Assembly (NCBI RefSeq): GCF_016107325.1
Contig: NZ_RCVT01000001.1
Location: 186,001 to 250,000, forward strand
From: Sphingomonas sp. MA1305
GTDB lineage: Bacteria > Pseudomonadota > Alphaproteobacteria > Sphingomonadales > Sphingomonadaceae
Length of the DNA: 64,000 nucleotides
Direction of reading: 5' to 3'
The notes beneath the pieces were generated by a model. That model had not been told where the DNA came from. It made no database searches and saw nothing but the letters and a program-made list of their open reading frames with translations. How positions within the stretch are numbered: position 1 is the stretch's first letter; every line of letters begins with the position of its first letter. Positions 1 through 8,292 of the stretch are shown here, piece by piece. Position numbers and translations under genes: made by a program.

Positions 1-236
1 CGGCACGCTGACCCGGCGGGGACCATCGCTGCACTGCCAGGGGCGGCAGGCAGTAAAAGCGCTGTCCTACAAGCCTGCAAGACGCTAGGCTCGTCGCATT
101 GCGGCGACTCCTGCCCGTCCGGGTTCCTGCCGGCGGGCGGACACTGCATACGCGTGAACTTTGTCAGCTTTCGCTGCCGGTCGGCCCAAGTCCTCCGCTT
201 CGTCATTTGTTCACGGCTGGTTGCTAGAGCGAGCCG
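1..236. other. intergenic region at window edge with a dispersed-repeat head
   Basis: I see no convincing gene here; an open frame beginning at 161 is a shadow of the next gene. At 60-74 there is a GCTGTCCTACAAGCC word that recurs at 14108 and 60920, where it opens a longer shared element. Only the head of that element is recognisable in this copy. Confidence 0.5.
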
Positions 237-1184
237 ATGCCGACCTCTGTCTTCCTGACGATCGACACCGAATTCGCGTGGCGCCATCATGTCGCCGGTC
301 TCGATCTCGACACGGTCTATGCCCGCTCGGTCGAGCCGGCCGGCGTCGGCCTCAGCTATCAGCTCGACATGCTCGCGCGACACGGGCTGAAGGCTTGCTT
401 CTTCGTCGACCCGATGCCGGCGGTGATCACCGGCCTCGCGCCCATCCGCCGCATGGTCGAGACCATCCTTGCCGCCGGGCAGGAGGTGCAGCTCCACCTC
501 CACCCGCATTGGACCGGCGCTTCGCTGGTCGAACGGCGCGCAGGGGCGTCGCGCGGCCAGCTGCACGAATATGATCGCGGCGAGCAACGCGACCTGATCT
601 CAGGGGCGACCGATCTGCTCGTCGCCGCGGGGGCGCCGCCGCCCGTCGCCTTTCGCGCCGGCAGCTACGCGGCGAATGCGGACACGCCGGCAGTGCTCGC
701 CGAGCTCGGCTTCCGCTACGACAGCAGCCACAATGGCGCAGAGCCGGCGGACAGTCGCATCGGTCTACCCGCCGACCAAATCGCCCCGCTCGACCTCGGC
801 GTGGTCGAGGTGCCGGTGACGGTGATCGCCGAAGCTCCGGGCCGCTACCGCCATTTTCAGCTCTGCGCCCTGTCGGCGGGGGAGGCCGCCGCCGCGCTCG
901 ATCATGCCGCGGCGGAGGATCATGCGGCGGTGACGATCGTCAGCCACGGCTTCGAGCTGGCCAACCGGCTCGGCACCCGCGCCAACGGCGTTCACGTCCG
1001 TCGCTTCGCGGCGCTGTGCCAGGCGCTGGACGACCGACGAGACCGCCTGCCCACCGCGCATTTTGCCGATCTGCCCGCCCTGCCACTCGATCGGAACGAC
1101 CGTCCGCTCGCCCCGCATGGAGTGCGCCGGCGCTGGCGACAGGCGGAGCAGCTCTGGTCCAACTGGGTCGCCGAGCGCGCCTGA
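237..1184 (+). CDS. NodB-like polysaccharide deacetylase family protein
   Basis: Predicted metal-dependent carbohydrate deacetylase of the NodB-homology (carbohydrate esterase 4-like) superfamily, 315 residues. Seen: FLTIDTEFAW at residues 6-15 supplies the early acidic metal-ligand motif, QLHLHPHW at 85-92 resembles the paired-His motif, FRAGSY at 139-144 matches the R-x-G-S/T core motif, and a late SHGFEL carries the final His. There is no signal peptide, so it probably acts in the cytoplasm, for example on a lipid-linked or activated sugar. It overlaps the following acyltransferase by four bases (ATGA), so the two are translationally coupled and probably share a substrate pathway. Other TIM-barrel deacetylase-like hydrolases cannot be excluded, and the substrate is unknown. 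Confidence 0.8.
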   Translation: MPTSVFLTIDTEFAWRHHVAGLDLDTVYARSVEPAGVGLSYQLDMLARHGLKACFFVDPMPAVITGLAPIRRMVETILAAGQEVQLHLHPHWTGASLVERRAGASRGQLHEYDRGEQRDLISGATDLLVAAGAPPPVAFRAGSYAANADTPAVLAELGFRYDSSHNGAEPADSRIGLPADQIAPLDLGVVEVPVTVIAEAPGRYRHFQLCALSAGEAAAALDHAAAEDHAAVTIVSHGFELANRLGTRANGVHVRRFAALCQALDDRRDRLPTAHFADLPALPLDRNDRPLAPHGVRRRWRQAEQLWSNWVAERA

Positions 1185-2056
1185 TGACGGTGGCCGCCCT
1201 CAAGTTCCAGGTCGGCGCGCGGACGATCGCCACCGTGCCGCGGCGGCTGACGCGCGTGCCGCTGACGCTGATCCAGGCGATGGCGGGCATCGCCCCGCAG
1301 CTGCCGCCGCCACAGGACGACGGCTATCTCGTCACCTCGCTGGCGGCGAACGCGCTCGCCGGCGTGAGCGGTGCCGGCCTGATCGCCGCGGTGCGTCAGC
1401 GCTATACGCGCTACTACACCGATCTGACGATCGGTCACGACACCTGGCTGGCCGGACTGTCGGGGCAGGCGCGCTCGACGCTGAAGCGCAAGGCGAAGAA
1501 GGCGGCGGCGCTGGGTGTCGAGATCCGCGCCTATCGCACGCCGGCCGAGTTCGACGTCTTTCACCCGCTTGCGCGGCAGGTGTCGGCGACGACCTATCAG
1601 GAGCGGCTGCTCGACACCGGCCTGCCGATCGACCCGACTCAGCTACGCGCCGCCGCGGCGCGCGACGATCTGCGCGCCTGGCTGCTGCTGCTCGACGGCC
1701 GGCCGGTCGCCTATCTCTGCTGCACGGCGGAGGGCGAGACGCTGCTGTACATGCACGTCGGTCACGATCCGGCGCACGGCGATCTGTCGCCGGGCAGCGT
1801 CCTGCATGCCGCCGCGATGCGCGAACTGTTCGCCGACCGCTTCCGCTGGTTCGACTTCACCGAGGGCGAGGGGCAGCACAAGCGCCAGTTCGCCAGCGGT
1901 GGTGTCGCCTGCGTCGACCTGCTGCTGCTCCGCCCGACCCTCGCCAATCGCGCGACGCTGGCCGCGCTGGCCGGGTTCGATGGTGCGGTGGCGCTGGCCA
2001 AGCGGGCCAGCGGCCATCCCGCCGTCGCCCGCGCCGTGCGCCGAATCCGCCGCTAG
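1184..2056 (+). CDS. GNAT / FemAB-like acyltransferase (Acetyltransf_6 type)
   Basis: A protein of 290 residues. The open frame extends upstream, but the ATG at 1184 overlaps the previous stop (ATGA) and begins the plausible protein. Seen: a basic helix (STLKRKAKKAAALG) early on, then an acyl-CoA N-acyltransferase-like core with DGRPVAYLCC, LYMHVGHDP, PGSVLHAAAMRELF and FDFTEGEGQHKRQF. The last block, GEGxHKRxFA, is typical of the Acetyltransf_6 (BioF2-like, FemAB-related) family found in exopolysaccharide and cell-wall gene clusters. Inference: it acylates a sugar or amino group exposed by the coupled deacetylase. The exact donor and acceptor cannot be read from the sequence. Confidence 0.8.
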   Translation: MTVAALKFQVGARTIATVPRRLTRVPLTLIQAMAGIAPQLPPPQDDGYLVTSLAANALAGVSGAGLIAAVRQRYTRYYTDLTIGHDTWLAGLSGQARSTLKRKAKKAAALGVEIRAYRTPAEFDVFHPLARQVSATTYQERLLDTGLPIDPTQLRAAAARDDLRAWLLLLDGRPVAYLCCTAEGETLLYMHVGHDPAHGDLSPGSVLHAAAMRELFADRFRWFDFTEGEGQHKRQFASGGVACVDLLLLRPTLANRATLAALAGFDGAVALAKRASGHPAVARAVRRIRR

Positions 2057-2475
2057 GGCTGCAACGGCGGCAGCGGCCCCGTCGGATCGTCGAGTGGGAT
2101 CGCGACGCGGCCGGTCTTGTCGGGCTTCTTGGCGAAGGCCGACTTGGCCGCCTTGGCCAGCGCCGCCACCATCGGCACGATCGGCGGCCCGAAGCCGACG
2201 GTGCAGCCGGCCATTCGCGCGCCGCAGGGGGTGGCTTGCAGGGCCAGCGCCTGCTTCGGCGACAGATCGGGATTGGCACCGCGCCCGCTGGCCGACGGCT
2301 CGGTATCGGGTAGCTCGGGCAGCTTCTCGCCGTTCGCGCAGACGACGATGTCGCCCTTTTCATCCTTGGCCCCGCACGGCGGTTTGGTCAGGATCGACCA
2401 GCTCTGCGACCCGTCGGCCTTGGTCTGCGGCACGGCGGGCGCGGCGGCCTGCAAGGCCAGGGCGAGCAGGATCAT
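2053..2475 (-). CDS. small secreted hypothetical protein
   Basis: A protein of 140 residues with a short hydrophobic leader (MILLALALQAAAPA) that looks like a signal peptide. I do not recognise its function. It carries a cysteine motif, C then about nine residues then GDIVVC, closely resembling C-x8-TDITVC in the neighbouring small protein. The two are probably members of one sphingomonad family of secreted proteins. Two further cysteines (PCGARMAGC) could form a second disulfide. Its start overlaps the stop of the upstream gene by four bases, so the pair is co-translated. Its last four bases overlap the 3' end of the convergent acyltransferase gene. Confidence 0.7.
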   Translation of the reverse strand: MILLALALQAAAPAVPQTKADGSQSWSILTKPPCGAKDEKGDIVVCANGEKLPELPDTEPSASGRGANPDLSPKQALALQATPCGARMAGCTVGFGPPIVPMVAALAKAAKSAFAKKPDKTGRVAIPLDDPTGPLPPLQP

Positions 2476-2810
2476 GGCGCCAGCGGCCGGTAGGTCGCGC
2501 CGGTCACGGCGCCGGTCGAGCTGACCGTGACACCGGTCATGCCGCCGCCGACCAGAAACGGGCTGAGGTCCTTGACCGGGTTCGACCGCGCGAGCAGCCG
2601 CTCGCGTTCGGCCGGCACCGTCTCATGGCGCGGGTCGCCGGGCTCGTGGACCAGGATCGGCACGCGGAACCGGTCGGCATTGCGGCGGCCGCAAACGGTG
2701 ATGTCGGTACGATCGCGATCGTAGGTGCATTTCTGGTCGAGGATCGGCCTGATCGGCGGGGCCGGCGCGGCGGTCGACGCGGCCTGGATCAGCAACAGCG
2801 CAATCAGCAT
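2472..2810 (-). CDS. small secreted hypothetical protein, relative of its neighbour
   Basis: A protein of 112 residues with a leader (MLIALLLIQAAST) consistent with export. It shares the C-x8-TDITVCG cysteine motif with the downstream protein, followed by RRNADRFRVP. The C-terminal part is rich in Gly, Thr and Val (GGGMTGVTVSSTGAVTGATY). The function is unknown. It overlaps the next gene by four bases. A good ribosome-binding sequence (GGGAG) lies just before the ATG. Similar DIxVCG proteins are frequent in sphingomonads as uncharacterised periplasmic proteins; this is a recollection of the family style and not a database result. Confidence 0.7.
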   Translation of the reverse strand: MLIALLLIQAASTAAPAPPIRPILDQKCTYDRDRTDITVCGRRNADRFRVPILVHEPGDPRHETVPAERERLLARSNPVKDLSPFLVGGGMTGVTVSSTGAVTGATYRPLAP

Positions 2811-2867
2811 CGGCCACTCCCACCGATCATCGGTCGGCTGCGATCCTTGCGAAGCAATGTGGCCAAA

Positions 2868-3299
2868 TCAAGCCGTGATCGGCGCTACCCCGAGTCGCGG
2901 GATTTCGATCGCCGGACAGCGGTCCATCACCACCTGCAGACCCGCCGCTTCGGCACGCGCCGCCGCTTCGTGGTTGATCACGCCGAGTTGCAGCCATACC
3001 GCCTTGGCGCCGATCGCGATCGCCTCGTCCACCGCTATCCCGGCCGCCTCCGGTCGCCGGAAGATGTCGACGATGTCGATCGGATCGCCGAGCTGTGCCA
3101 GCTCGCGGAACACGAACTCGCCGTGGACGTGCTCGCCGGTGATCTGCGGATTGACCGGGATGACGCGATAGCCGTGCCGCTGCAGCATTGCCATTACGCC
3201 GTAAGAGGGGCGGTCGGGGCGATCCGAGGCGCCGACCATCGCGATCGTGCGGGCGTTCTCGAGCAGGGTCCTGATCGCGGCATCGTCGGTCAACGGCAT
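2868..3299 (-). CDS. CoA-binding protein (YccU-like Rossmann fold)
   Basis: A protein of 143 residues, single CoA_binding domain. Seen: ARTIAMVGASDRPDRPSYGV near the N terminus is the glycine-containing nucleotide-binding loop of this family, followed by GYRVIPVNP, DIVDIFRRPE, AVWLQLGVIN and VMDRCPAIE, which match the standard core blocks in order. I chose the start at MPLTDD because the 45 upstream codons are Arg-rich and unlike protein. Family members bind CoA and resemble the N-terminal domain of succinyl-CoA ligase, but their cellular role is poorly defined. The gene lies 70 bases after mrp on the same strand and may be co-transcribed with it. Confidence 0.88.
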   Translation of the reverse strand: MPLTDDAAIRTLLENARTIAMVGASDRPDRPSYGVMAMLQRHGYRVIPVNPQITGEHVHGEFVFRELAQLGDPIDIVDIFRRPEAAGIAVDEAIAIGAKAVWLQLGVINHEAAARAEAAGLQVVMDRCPAIEIPRLGVAPITA

Positions 3300-3369
3300 G
3301 GGCGGGTCTCCGGTTAATCGGAGACTATACCGACGCCGCGTAAGCCGGTTCCCCGGCGTGGGCGGCGGG

Positions 3370-4314
3370 TCAGTGCGCCGCCAGCCACGCCGCCACGCGT
3401 TCCGCGATCGGCGCGAACACGCGATCGTCCGCATCCGCCGCCGGCGGCTTGCCGGCGTCGGAGGCGACGCGGATGTCGATCGCCAGCGGCACCCGGCCGA
3501 GGAACGGCAGGCCGAGCTTCGCTGCCGTCGCCTCCGCGCCGCCTTGGCCGAAGGGGTCGGACACCTCGCCGCAATGCGGGCAGGCGTAACCCGCCATATT
3601 CTCGACCAGCCCGATCACCGGCACGCCCGCCTTGTCGAACAGGTCGATCGCGCGCGTCGCATCGATCAGCGCCAGGTCCTGCGGCGTCGAGACGATCACC
3701 GCGCCGGCCGGCTTGTACTTCTGCACCATGGTCAGTTGCACGTCCCCGGTGCCCGGTGGCAGGTCGAGCACCAACGTGTCGGTCGCGCCCCAGTCCGCCT
3801 CGACCAATTGGCCGAGCGCGCCCGCCGCCATCGGTCCGCGCCAGGCGAGCGCCCGGCCGGGTTCGACCAATTGCCCCATCGACAGCATCGGCACGCCATA
3901 AGGGGTCGGGACGGGGTCGAGCACCTTGTCCTTGGCGGTCGGCCTGACGCCCTCTGCCGCCATCAGCCGCGGCTGCGACGGACCGTAGATATCGGCATCG
4001 ACCAGTCCGACGCGGCGGCCGTGGCGGGAAAGGGCGATCGCCAGATTGGCGGCGAGCGTCGACTTGCCGACGCCGCCCTTGCCGCTCGCCACCGCGACCA
4101 GTCGCCGCTGCACGCGTTCCGCGGTGACGACGACGCGCAGTTCGCCGGTCCAGCCCGCCGCGGCGGCGCGTACCGCCGCCTCCAGCGCGTCCCGTGCGGC
4201 CGCGTCCAGCCCGGTCGCGTCCAGCACGATACCGGCGCGCACGCCCTCGATCCGGAGCGTCGCGCGCCCGCCCGCCACGCCGTCGATCGCCTGCTTCAAG
4301 CCGTTCTGGTCCAT
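3370..4314 (-). CDS. apbC: Mrp/NBP35-family iron-sulfur cluster carrier ATPase
   Basis: P-loop ATPase that carries or transfers iron-sulfur clusters to apoproteins, in the cytoplasm; 314 residues from MDQNGLKQ. Seen: the deviant Walker A SGKGGVGKST about 90 residues in, VDADIYGPSQPRLM, DLPPGTGD, and VENMAGYACPHCG, whose CxxC pair bridges a cluster between two subunits in this family. The N-terminal MIP18-like domain is short and divergent. The chosen ATG is 74 bases from the divergent hflK start, leaving room for a shared promoter region. The same protein is called Mrp in many genomes. Confidence 0.93.
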   Translation of the reverse strand: MDQNGLKQAIDGVAGGRATLRIEGVRAGIVLDATGLDAAARDALEAAVRAAAAGWTGELRVVVTAERVQRRLVAVASGKGGVGKSTLAANLAIALSRHGRRVGLVDADIYGPSQPRLMAAEGVRPTAKDKVLDPVPTPYGVPMLSMGQLVEPGRALAWRGPMAAGALGQLVEADWGATDTLVLDLPPGTGDVQLTMVQKYKPAGAVIVSTPQDLALIDATRAIDLFDKAGVPVIGLVENMAGYACPHCGEVSDPFGQGGAEATAAKLGLPFLGRVPLAIDIRVASDAGKPPAADADDRVFAPIAERVAAWLAAH

Positions 4315-4388
4315 ATCTGGGCAGCAGATAGGCCGCATCGGCTGGCTTGGCACTGTTTTTCCGCGCCCGCCCACTTATAAAGGTCGTC

Positions 4389-5510
4389 ATGAAGATCCTG
4401 CCGGGCCGCCGCGCGAACCCTCCCGCACTTGCTGTCGAACCGCCGAAAAGCCCCTGGGGACAGGGCGATGATTCGTCCGGCAGCGGCCCGCGCAATCCCT
4501 GGGCGGTGCCGCCCGGCGGCCGCAAGGCGGGGCAGCGGCCGACGGCGCTCGACGAATTCCTGAAGAAGGCGCGGGGCGGCGGCGACGGCGGACCGGGCGG
4601 TGGCGGCTTCGGCGGACTGCCCGGCGGCGCCAATGCGCGGGCGCTGTGGCTGATCGGCGCCGGCATCATCCTGCTGGTCTGGGTCCTGTGGACGTCGATC
4701 CATCCGATCGCGCCGCAGGAGCGGGGGGTGGTCACCCGCTTCGGCCGCTATTCGGAGACGCTGGCGCCGGGCATCGCACTGACGCTGCCCGCCCCGATCG
4801 CCAACGTCGTCAAGGTCGACGTGCAGAACATCCGCGTCGAGGATTTTCCCGAGGGCGGCGGCGAAAATCTGATGCTGACGCGCGATCAGAACATCATCGA
4901 TCTGGCCTATTCGGTGCGCTGGACGATCGCCAATCCGGAAGATTACGTCTTCCAGATCGACAAGCCGCGCGAAACCGTCCGGGCCACCGCCGAAAGCGCG
5001 ATGCGCGAGGTGGTCGCCAATGTCTCGCTCGACGAGGCGCTGGGGCCGGGGCGCCCGATCATCGAGGCGCAGGTGCAGGAGCGGATGCAGAAGATCCTCG
5101 ACGATTATAAGGCGGGCATCCGCATCGCCGGCGTCGGCATCAAGCAGGCCGATCCGCCCGCCCGCGTCAACGATGCGTTCAAGGACGTCACCGCCGCCCA
5201 GCAGGATGCGCAGGGCGCGCGCAATCAGGCGCAATCCTATGCCAAGCAGATCGTCGCCCAGGCGGAAGGCGAGGCCGCGCAGTTCGACAAGGTCTACGAA
5301 CAATATCGCCTGGCGCCCGAAGTGACGCGCCGCCGCATGTATTACGAAACGATGGAAGCCGTGCTCGCCAAATCCGACAAGACGATCGTCGAGACGCCGG
5401 GCGTCGTGCCGTACCTGCCGCTGTCGCAGGGCCGCAAACTGCCCGAGGCCAATGGCGAAGCCCCCGCGACCACCGTCCAGGCCGCGCCTGCCCAGGGAGG
5501 TAGCCAGTGA
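4389..5510 (+). CDS. hflK: HflK, SPFH-domain subunit of the FtsH modulator complex
   Basis: With HflC it forms a large periplasmic ring around the membrane protease FtsH and controls which membrane proteins are degraded. The protein has 373 residues from MKILPGRR; the upstream in-frame ATG precedes a region lacking homology. Seen: a Pro/Gly-rich cytosolic N terminus (residues 20-82, including GGGDGGPGGGGFGG), one membrane helix near 84-103, then the SPFH/band-7 domain (GVVTRFGRYSETLAPG, MLTRDQNIIDLAYSVRW) and a helical region with many Ala, Gln and Glu residues. It overlaps hflC by four bases (GTGA) with GGGAGG just upstream, so the subunits are translationally coupled. Confidence 0.95.
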   Translation: MKILPGRRANPPALAVEPPKSPWGQGDDSSGSGPRNPWAVPPGGRKAGQRPTALDEFLKKARGGGDGGPGGGGFGGLPGGANARALWLIGAGIILLVWVLWTSIHPIAPQERGVVTRFGRYSETLAPGIALTLPAPIANVVKVDVQNIRVEDFPEGGGENLMLTRDQNIIDLAYSVRWTIANPEDYVFQIDKPRETVRATAESAMREVVANVSLDEALGPGRPIIEAQVQERMQKILDDYKAGIRIAGVGIKQADPPARVNDAFKDVTAAQQDAQGARNQAQSYAKQIVAQAEGEAAQFDKVYEQYRLAPEVTRRRMYYETMEAVLAKSDKTIVETPGVVPYLPLSQGRKLPEANGEAPATTVQAAPAQGGSQ

Positions 5511-6385
5511 GCAATCTGTGGAAGAACCCGGTCACGCTCGGCCTCGCCGCGCTCGTCGCGGTAATCCTGCTCGCCGCGACGATCACCATCGTGCCGGAAA
5601 CGCAGCAGGTCGTCGTGTTGCGCTTCGAACAGCCGGTGCGCACCGTCAACGCCTGGCGCCAGGGCGAGACCTTCGGCCGCACCGGCGCCGGGCTGATCGC
5701 GCGCATCCCGTTCGTCGACCGGCTGGTCTGGCTGAACAAGCGTATCCTCGACGTCGACTATGACAATCAGCAGGTGCTGTCGTCCGACCAGCTGCGGCTC
5801 GAGGTCGATGCCTTCGCGCGCTTCCGCATCGTCGATCCGCTAAAGGCGGTGAACGCGACGGGCAGCACCTCGTCGACCGAGACGCGGATCACCGACGCGC
5901 TGCGCCCGCTGCTCGGCAGCTCGATCCGCAACGAACTCGGCAACCAGCCGTTCGCGACGCTGCTATCTCCGGAACGCGACCAGGTGATGGACAATATCCA
6001 GTCGCGGTTGCAGCGGCTCGCCAGCCAATATGGCGTGCAGATCGTCGACGTGCGGATCAAGCACGCCGACCTGCCCGACGGTAGCCCGCTCGACCGCGCG
6101 CTGGCGCGGATGCGCACCGCGCGCGAGCAGCAGGCGACGACGATCCGGGCGCAGGGCAACAAGGACGCGCAGATCATCCGCGCCGAGGCGGACGCCCAGG
6201 CGGCGCGCATCTATGCGCAAAGCTTCACCAAGGACGCCGACTTCTACGACTTCTACCGCGCGATGCAGTCGTACCGCCGGACCTTCGGCGCCGCCGGCAA
6301 CGGCCAGACCCCGGAAGGATCGACGTCGATCATCCTGTCGCCGAACAACAGCTATCTGCGCGAATTCGAAGGGCGCGGGCGCTGA
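5507..6385 (+). CDS. hflC: HflC, SPFH-domain partner of HflK
   Basis: Second subunit of the FtsH-regulating HflKC complex, 292 residues. It begins with GTG overlapping the hflK stop, preceded by GGGAGG at good spacing. Seen: one membrane anchor at residues 8-28 (GLAALVAVILLAATITIV), then band-7 sequence (TQQVVVLRFEQPVRTV, FVDRLVWLNKRILDVDYDNQQVLSSDQ), and a C-terminal coiled part with the family block QASRIYA-like AQAARIYAQSFTKDADFYDFYRAMQSY. The order hflK-hflC followed by a DegP-type protease is common in alphaproteobacteria and groups inner-membrane and periplasmic quality control. Confidence 0.95.
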   Translation: MSNLWKNPVTLGLAALVAVILLAATITIVPETQQVVVLRFEQPVRTVNAWRQGETFGRTGAGLIARIPFVDRLVWLNKRILDVDYDNQQVLSSDQLRLEVDAFARFRIVDPLKAVNATGSTSSTETRITDALRPLLGSSIRNELGNQPFATLLSPERDQVMDNIQSRLQRLASQYGVQIVDVRIKHADLPDGSPLDRALARMRTAREQQATTIRAQGNKDAQIIRAEADAQAARIYAQSFTKDADFYDFYRAMQSYRRTFGAAGNGQTPEGSTSIILSPNNSYLREFEGRGR

Positions 6386-6612
6386 AGGTTATCCACTTGC
6401 CTGGATGCGGTGCCCGCCCGCTGCCCCACCCGCCCGCCCATCTAGGGGACGGTGTGGGCGGCCGGGTGGGGGACCGGGCCGGCGCGGCCCTTGATCGCGA
6501 CGCGGGGACCCTCCACCTGTCGCGCGCGTTAATATTCAAGCGACGTTCAGCCGATTTGGTCCACTAAGGCACCATCCCGACGGGACCAATCCAAGAAGAG
6601 GACCCAAGTCTA

Positions 6613-8184
6613 GTGCGCAACGCCTACGCCATCACCAGTGCGCTTCTCCTCGGCGGCGCGGCCGCCACGCTGGCACTCCAGCCCTCCACCGCGCAAGTCG
6701 CGCAGAACGAGCCGGGTGCGATCCAGGCGACGGCGCCGCGGGCCGGCGCGCCGATGAGCTTCGCCGACATGGTGGCCAAGCTGCAGCCCGCCGTGGTCAA
6801 CATCTCGACCAAGCAGACCATCGTCCAGCGCCAGCAGGCCAATCCGTTCCAGGGCACGCCGTTCGGCGATCTGTTCGGCTTCGGTCAGGGCGGCGGCAAT
6901 GGCGCGCCGGTGAAGCGCGAGGGCGCCTCGCTCGGATCGGGCTTCCTGATCTCCGCCGACGGCTATGTCGTGACCAACAATCACGTCATCTCGCCGGGCG
7001 CGCAGGGGGCGACGGTGGATTCGATCACCGTCACGCTCAACAACCGCAAGGAATATACCGCGCGCGTCATCGGCAAGGACCAGGATTCGGACCTCGCCCT
7101 GCTCAAGATCGACGCGACCGGCCTGCCGTTCGTCAAGTGGGGCGATTCGAGCCGCGCGCGTGTCGGCGACTGGGTGCTCGCGATCGGCGAGCCCTTCGGT
7201 CTTGGCGGCACGGTCACCGCCGGCATCATCTCCGCGATCAACCGCGTCACCGGTCAGCCGGGCGCCTACGACCGCTTCATCCAGACCGATGCGGCGATCA
7301 ACCAGGGCAACTCCGGCGGCCCGATGTTCGACATGAACGGCAATGTGATCGGCATCAACTCGCAGATCTTCAGCCAGTCCGGCGGCAACATCGGCATCGG
7401 CTTCGCCATCCCGGCCGAGACCGCCAAGCCGATCATCGAGACGTTCAAGACCGGCGGCAAGATCATCCGCGGCTATATCGGCGTGTCGATTGGCGGCGGC
7501 GTTGACGATGATGCGGCCGCGGCGCTCGGCATTCCGAAGAATCAGGGTGAGTTGATCGCCCGCGTCGAGCCGAACGGTCCGGCTGCTAAGGGCGGCCTGC
7601 GCGCCGGTGACGTCGTCACCGCGATCAACGGCCAGCAGGTCAATCCCGATGCGACCTTGACGCGCCTCGTCTCGAACCTGCAGCCCGGCACGACGGCACG
7701 CTTCGACATCCTCCGCGGCGGACAGCGTCAGACGATCAACATCCAGGTCGTCACCCGGCCTTCGAACGACCAGCTGAAGGCCCTGATCAATGGTGGCGAC
7801 GACTCCGGCGGCTTCGGCCCCGGCGATCAGCAGCAGGACGACGGCTCGGACGATGACGGCACCGGCGCAGGCACGACCCAGGGGTCGTCGGCACCGCTCG
7901 GTCTCAACGTCCAGCCGCTGACGCCGGGCATCGCCCGTGCGATCGGCGTCGATCCGACGGTGCAGGGCGTGGTGATCGCAACGGTCGATTCGTCGAGCGA
8001 TGCGTCGGGCAAGCTGCGTCGGGGCGACGTCGTCCAGGCGATCAACGGTACGCCGGTGCGGACCGCCGCTGACGTCGCGCGCCTCGTTGCGCAGGCGAAG
8101 GCGGCGGGCCGTCCGTCGGTGCTGGCGCTGGTCCAGCGCGGCCGCGGCAACCCGGCCTTCATCCCGCTGAAGATCGGCAAGTAA
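6613..8184 (+). CDS. degP: Do-family periplasmic serine endoprotease (DegP/DegQ type)
   Basis: Periplasmic protease-chaperone of 523 residues that handles misfolded envelope proteins. It starts with GTG after AAGAAGAGG. Seen: a signal peptide (residues 1-27), a trypsin-like domain with triad His124 (NNHVI), Asp160 (DSDLALLK) and Ser234 (QGNSGGP), then two PDZ domains (about 290-380, beginning RGYIGVSI, and about 430-515, with LRRGDVVQAINGTPV). Between them lies a low-complexity acidic linker (residues about 395-425, GDDSGGFGPGDQQQDDGSDDDG). It lies 227 bases after hflC and probably has its own promoter. DegP and DegQ cannot be separated from sequence alone. Confidence 0.94.
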   Translation: MRNAYAITSALLLGGAAATLALQPSTAQVAQNEPGAIQATAPRAGAPMSFADMVAKLQPAVVNISTKQTIVQRQQANPFQGTPFGDLFGFGQGGGNGAPVKREGASLGSGFLISADGYVVTNNHVISPGAQGATVDSITVTLNNRKEYTARVIGKDQDSDLALLKIDATGLPFVKWGDSSRARVGDWVLAIGEPFGLGGTVTAGIISAINRVTGQPGAYDRFIQTDAAINQGNSGGPMFDMNGNVIGINSQIFSQSGGNIGIGFAIPAETAKPIIETFKTGGKIIRGYIGVSIGGGVDDDAAAALGIPKNQGELIARVEPNGPAAKGGLRAGDVVTAINGQQVNPDATLTRLVSNLQPGTTARFDILRGGQRQTINIQVVTRPSNDQLKALINGGDDSGGFGPGDQQQDDGSDDDGTGAGTTQGSSAPLGLNVQPLTPGIARAIGVDPTVQGVVIATVDSSSDASGKLRRGDVVQAINGTPVRTAADVARLVAQAKAAGRPSVLALVQRGRGNPAFIPLKIGK

Positions 8185-8193
8185 CGTCGTTCC

Positions 8194-8227
8194 GCCCTCA
8201 CCCGCGCCGCCGGCGCAGGGTGAGGGC
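8194..8227 (+). terminator. long GC-rich hairpin downstream of degP
   Basis: Near-perfect inverted repeat: GCCCTCACCCGCGCC, a three-base loop, then GGCGC-A-GGGTGAGGGC. It starts ten bases after the stop codon. No T run follows, so it may act as a transcript-stabilising or attenuating stem or be a member of the CCCTCACCC palindromic family also found at 32643 and 52970. Confidence 0.6.
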
Positions 8228-8292
8228 AGGGACCTCTTCTCTTTACCGGCAGCCTCGCTATCACCCTCTCACCACATAGCGGGAGCGGCAGC

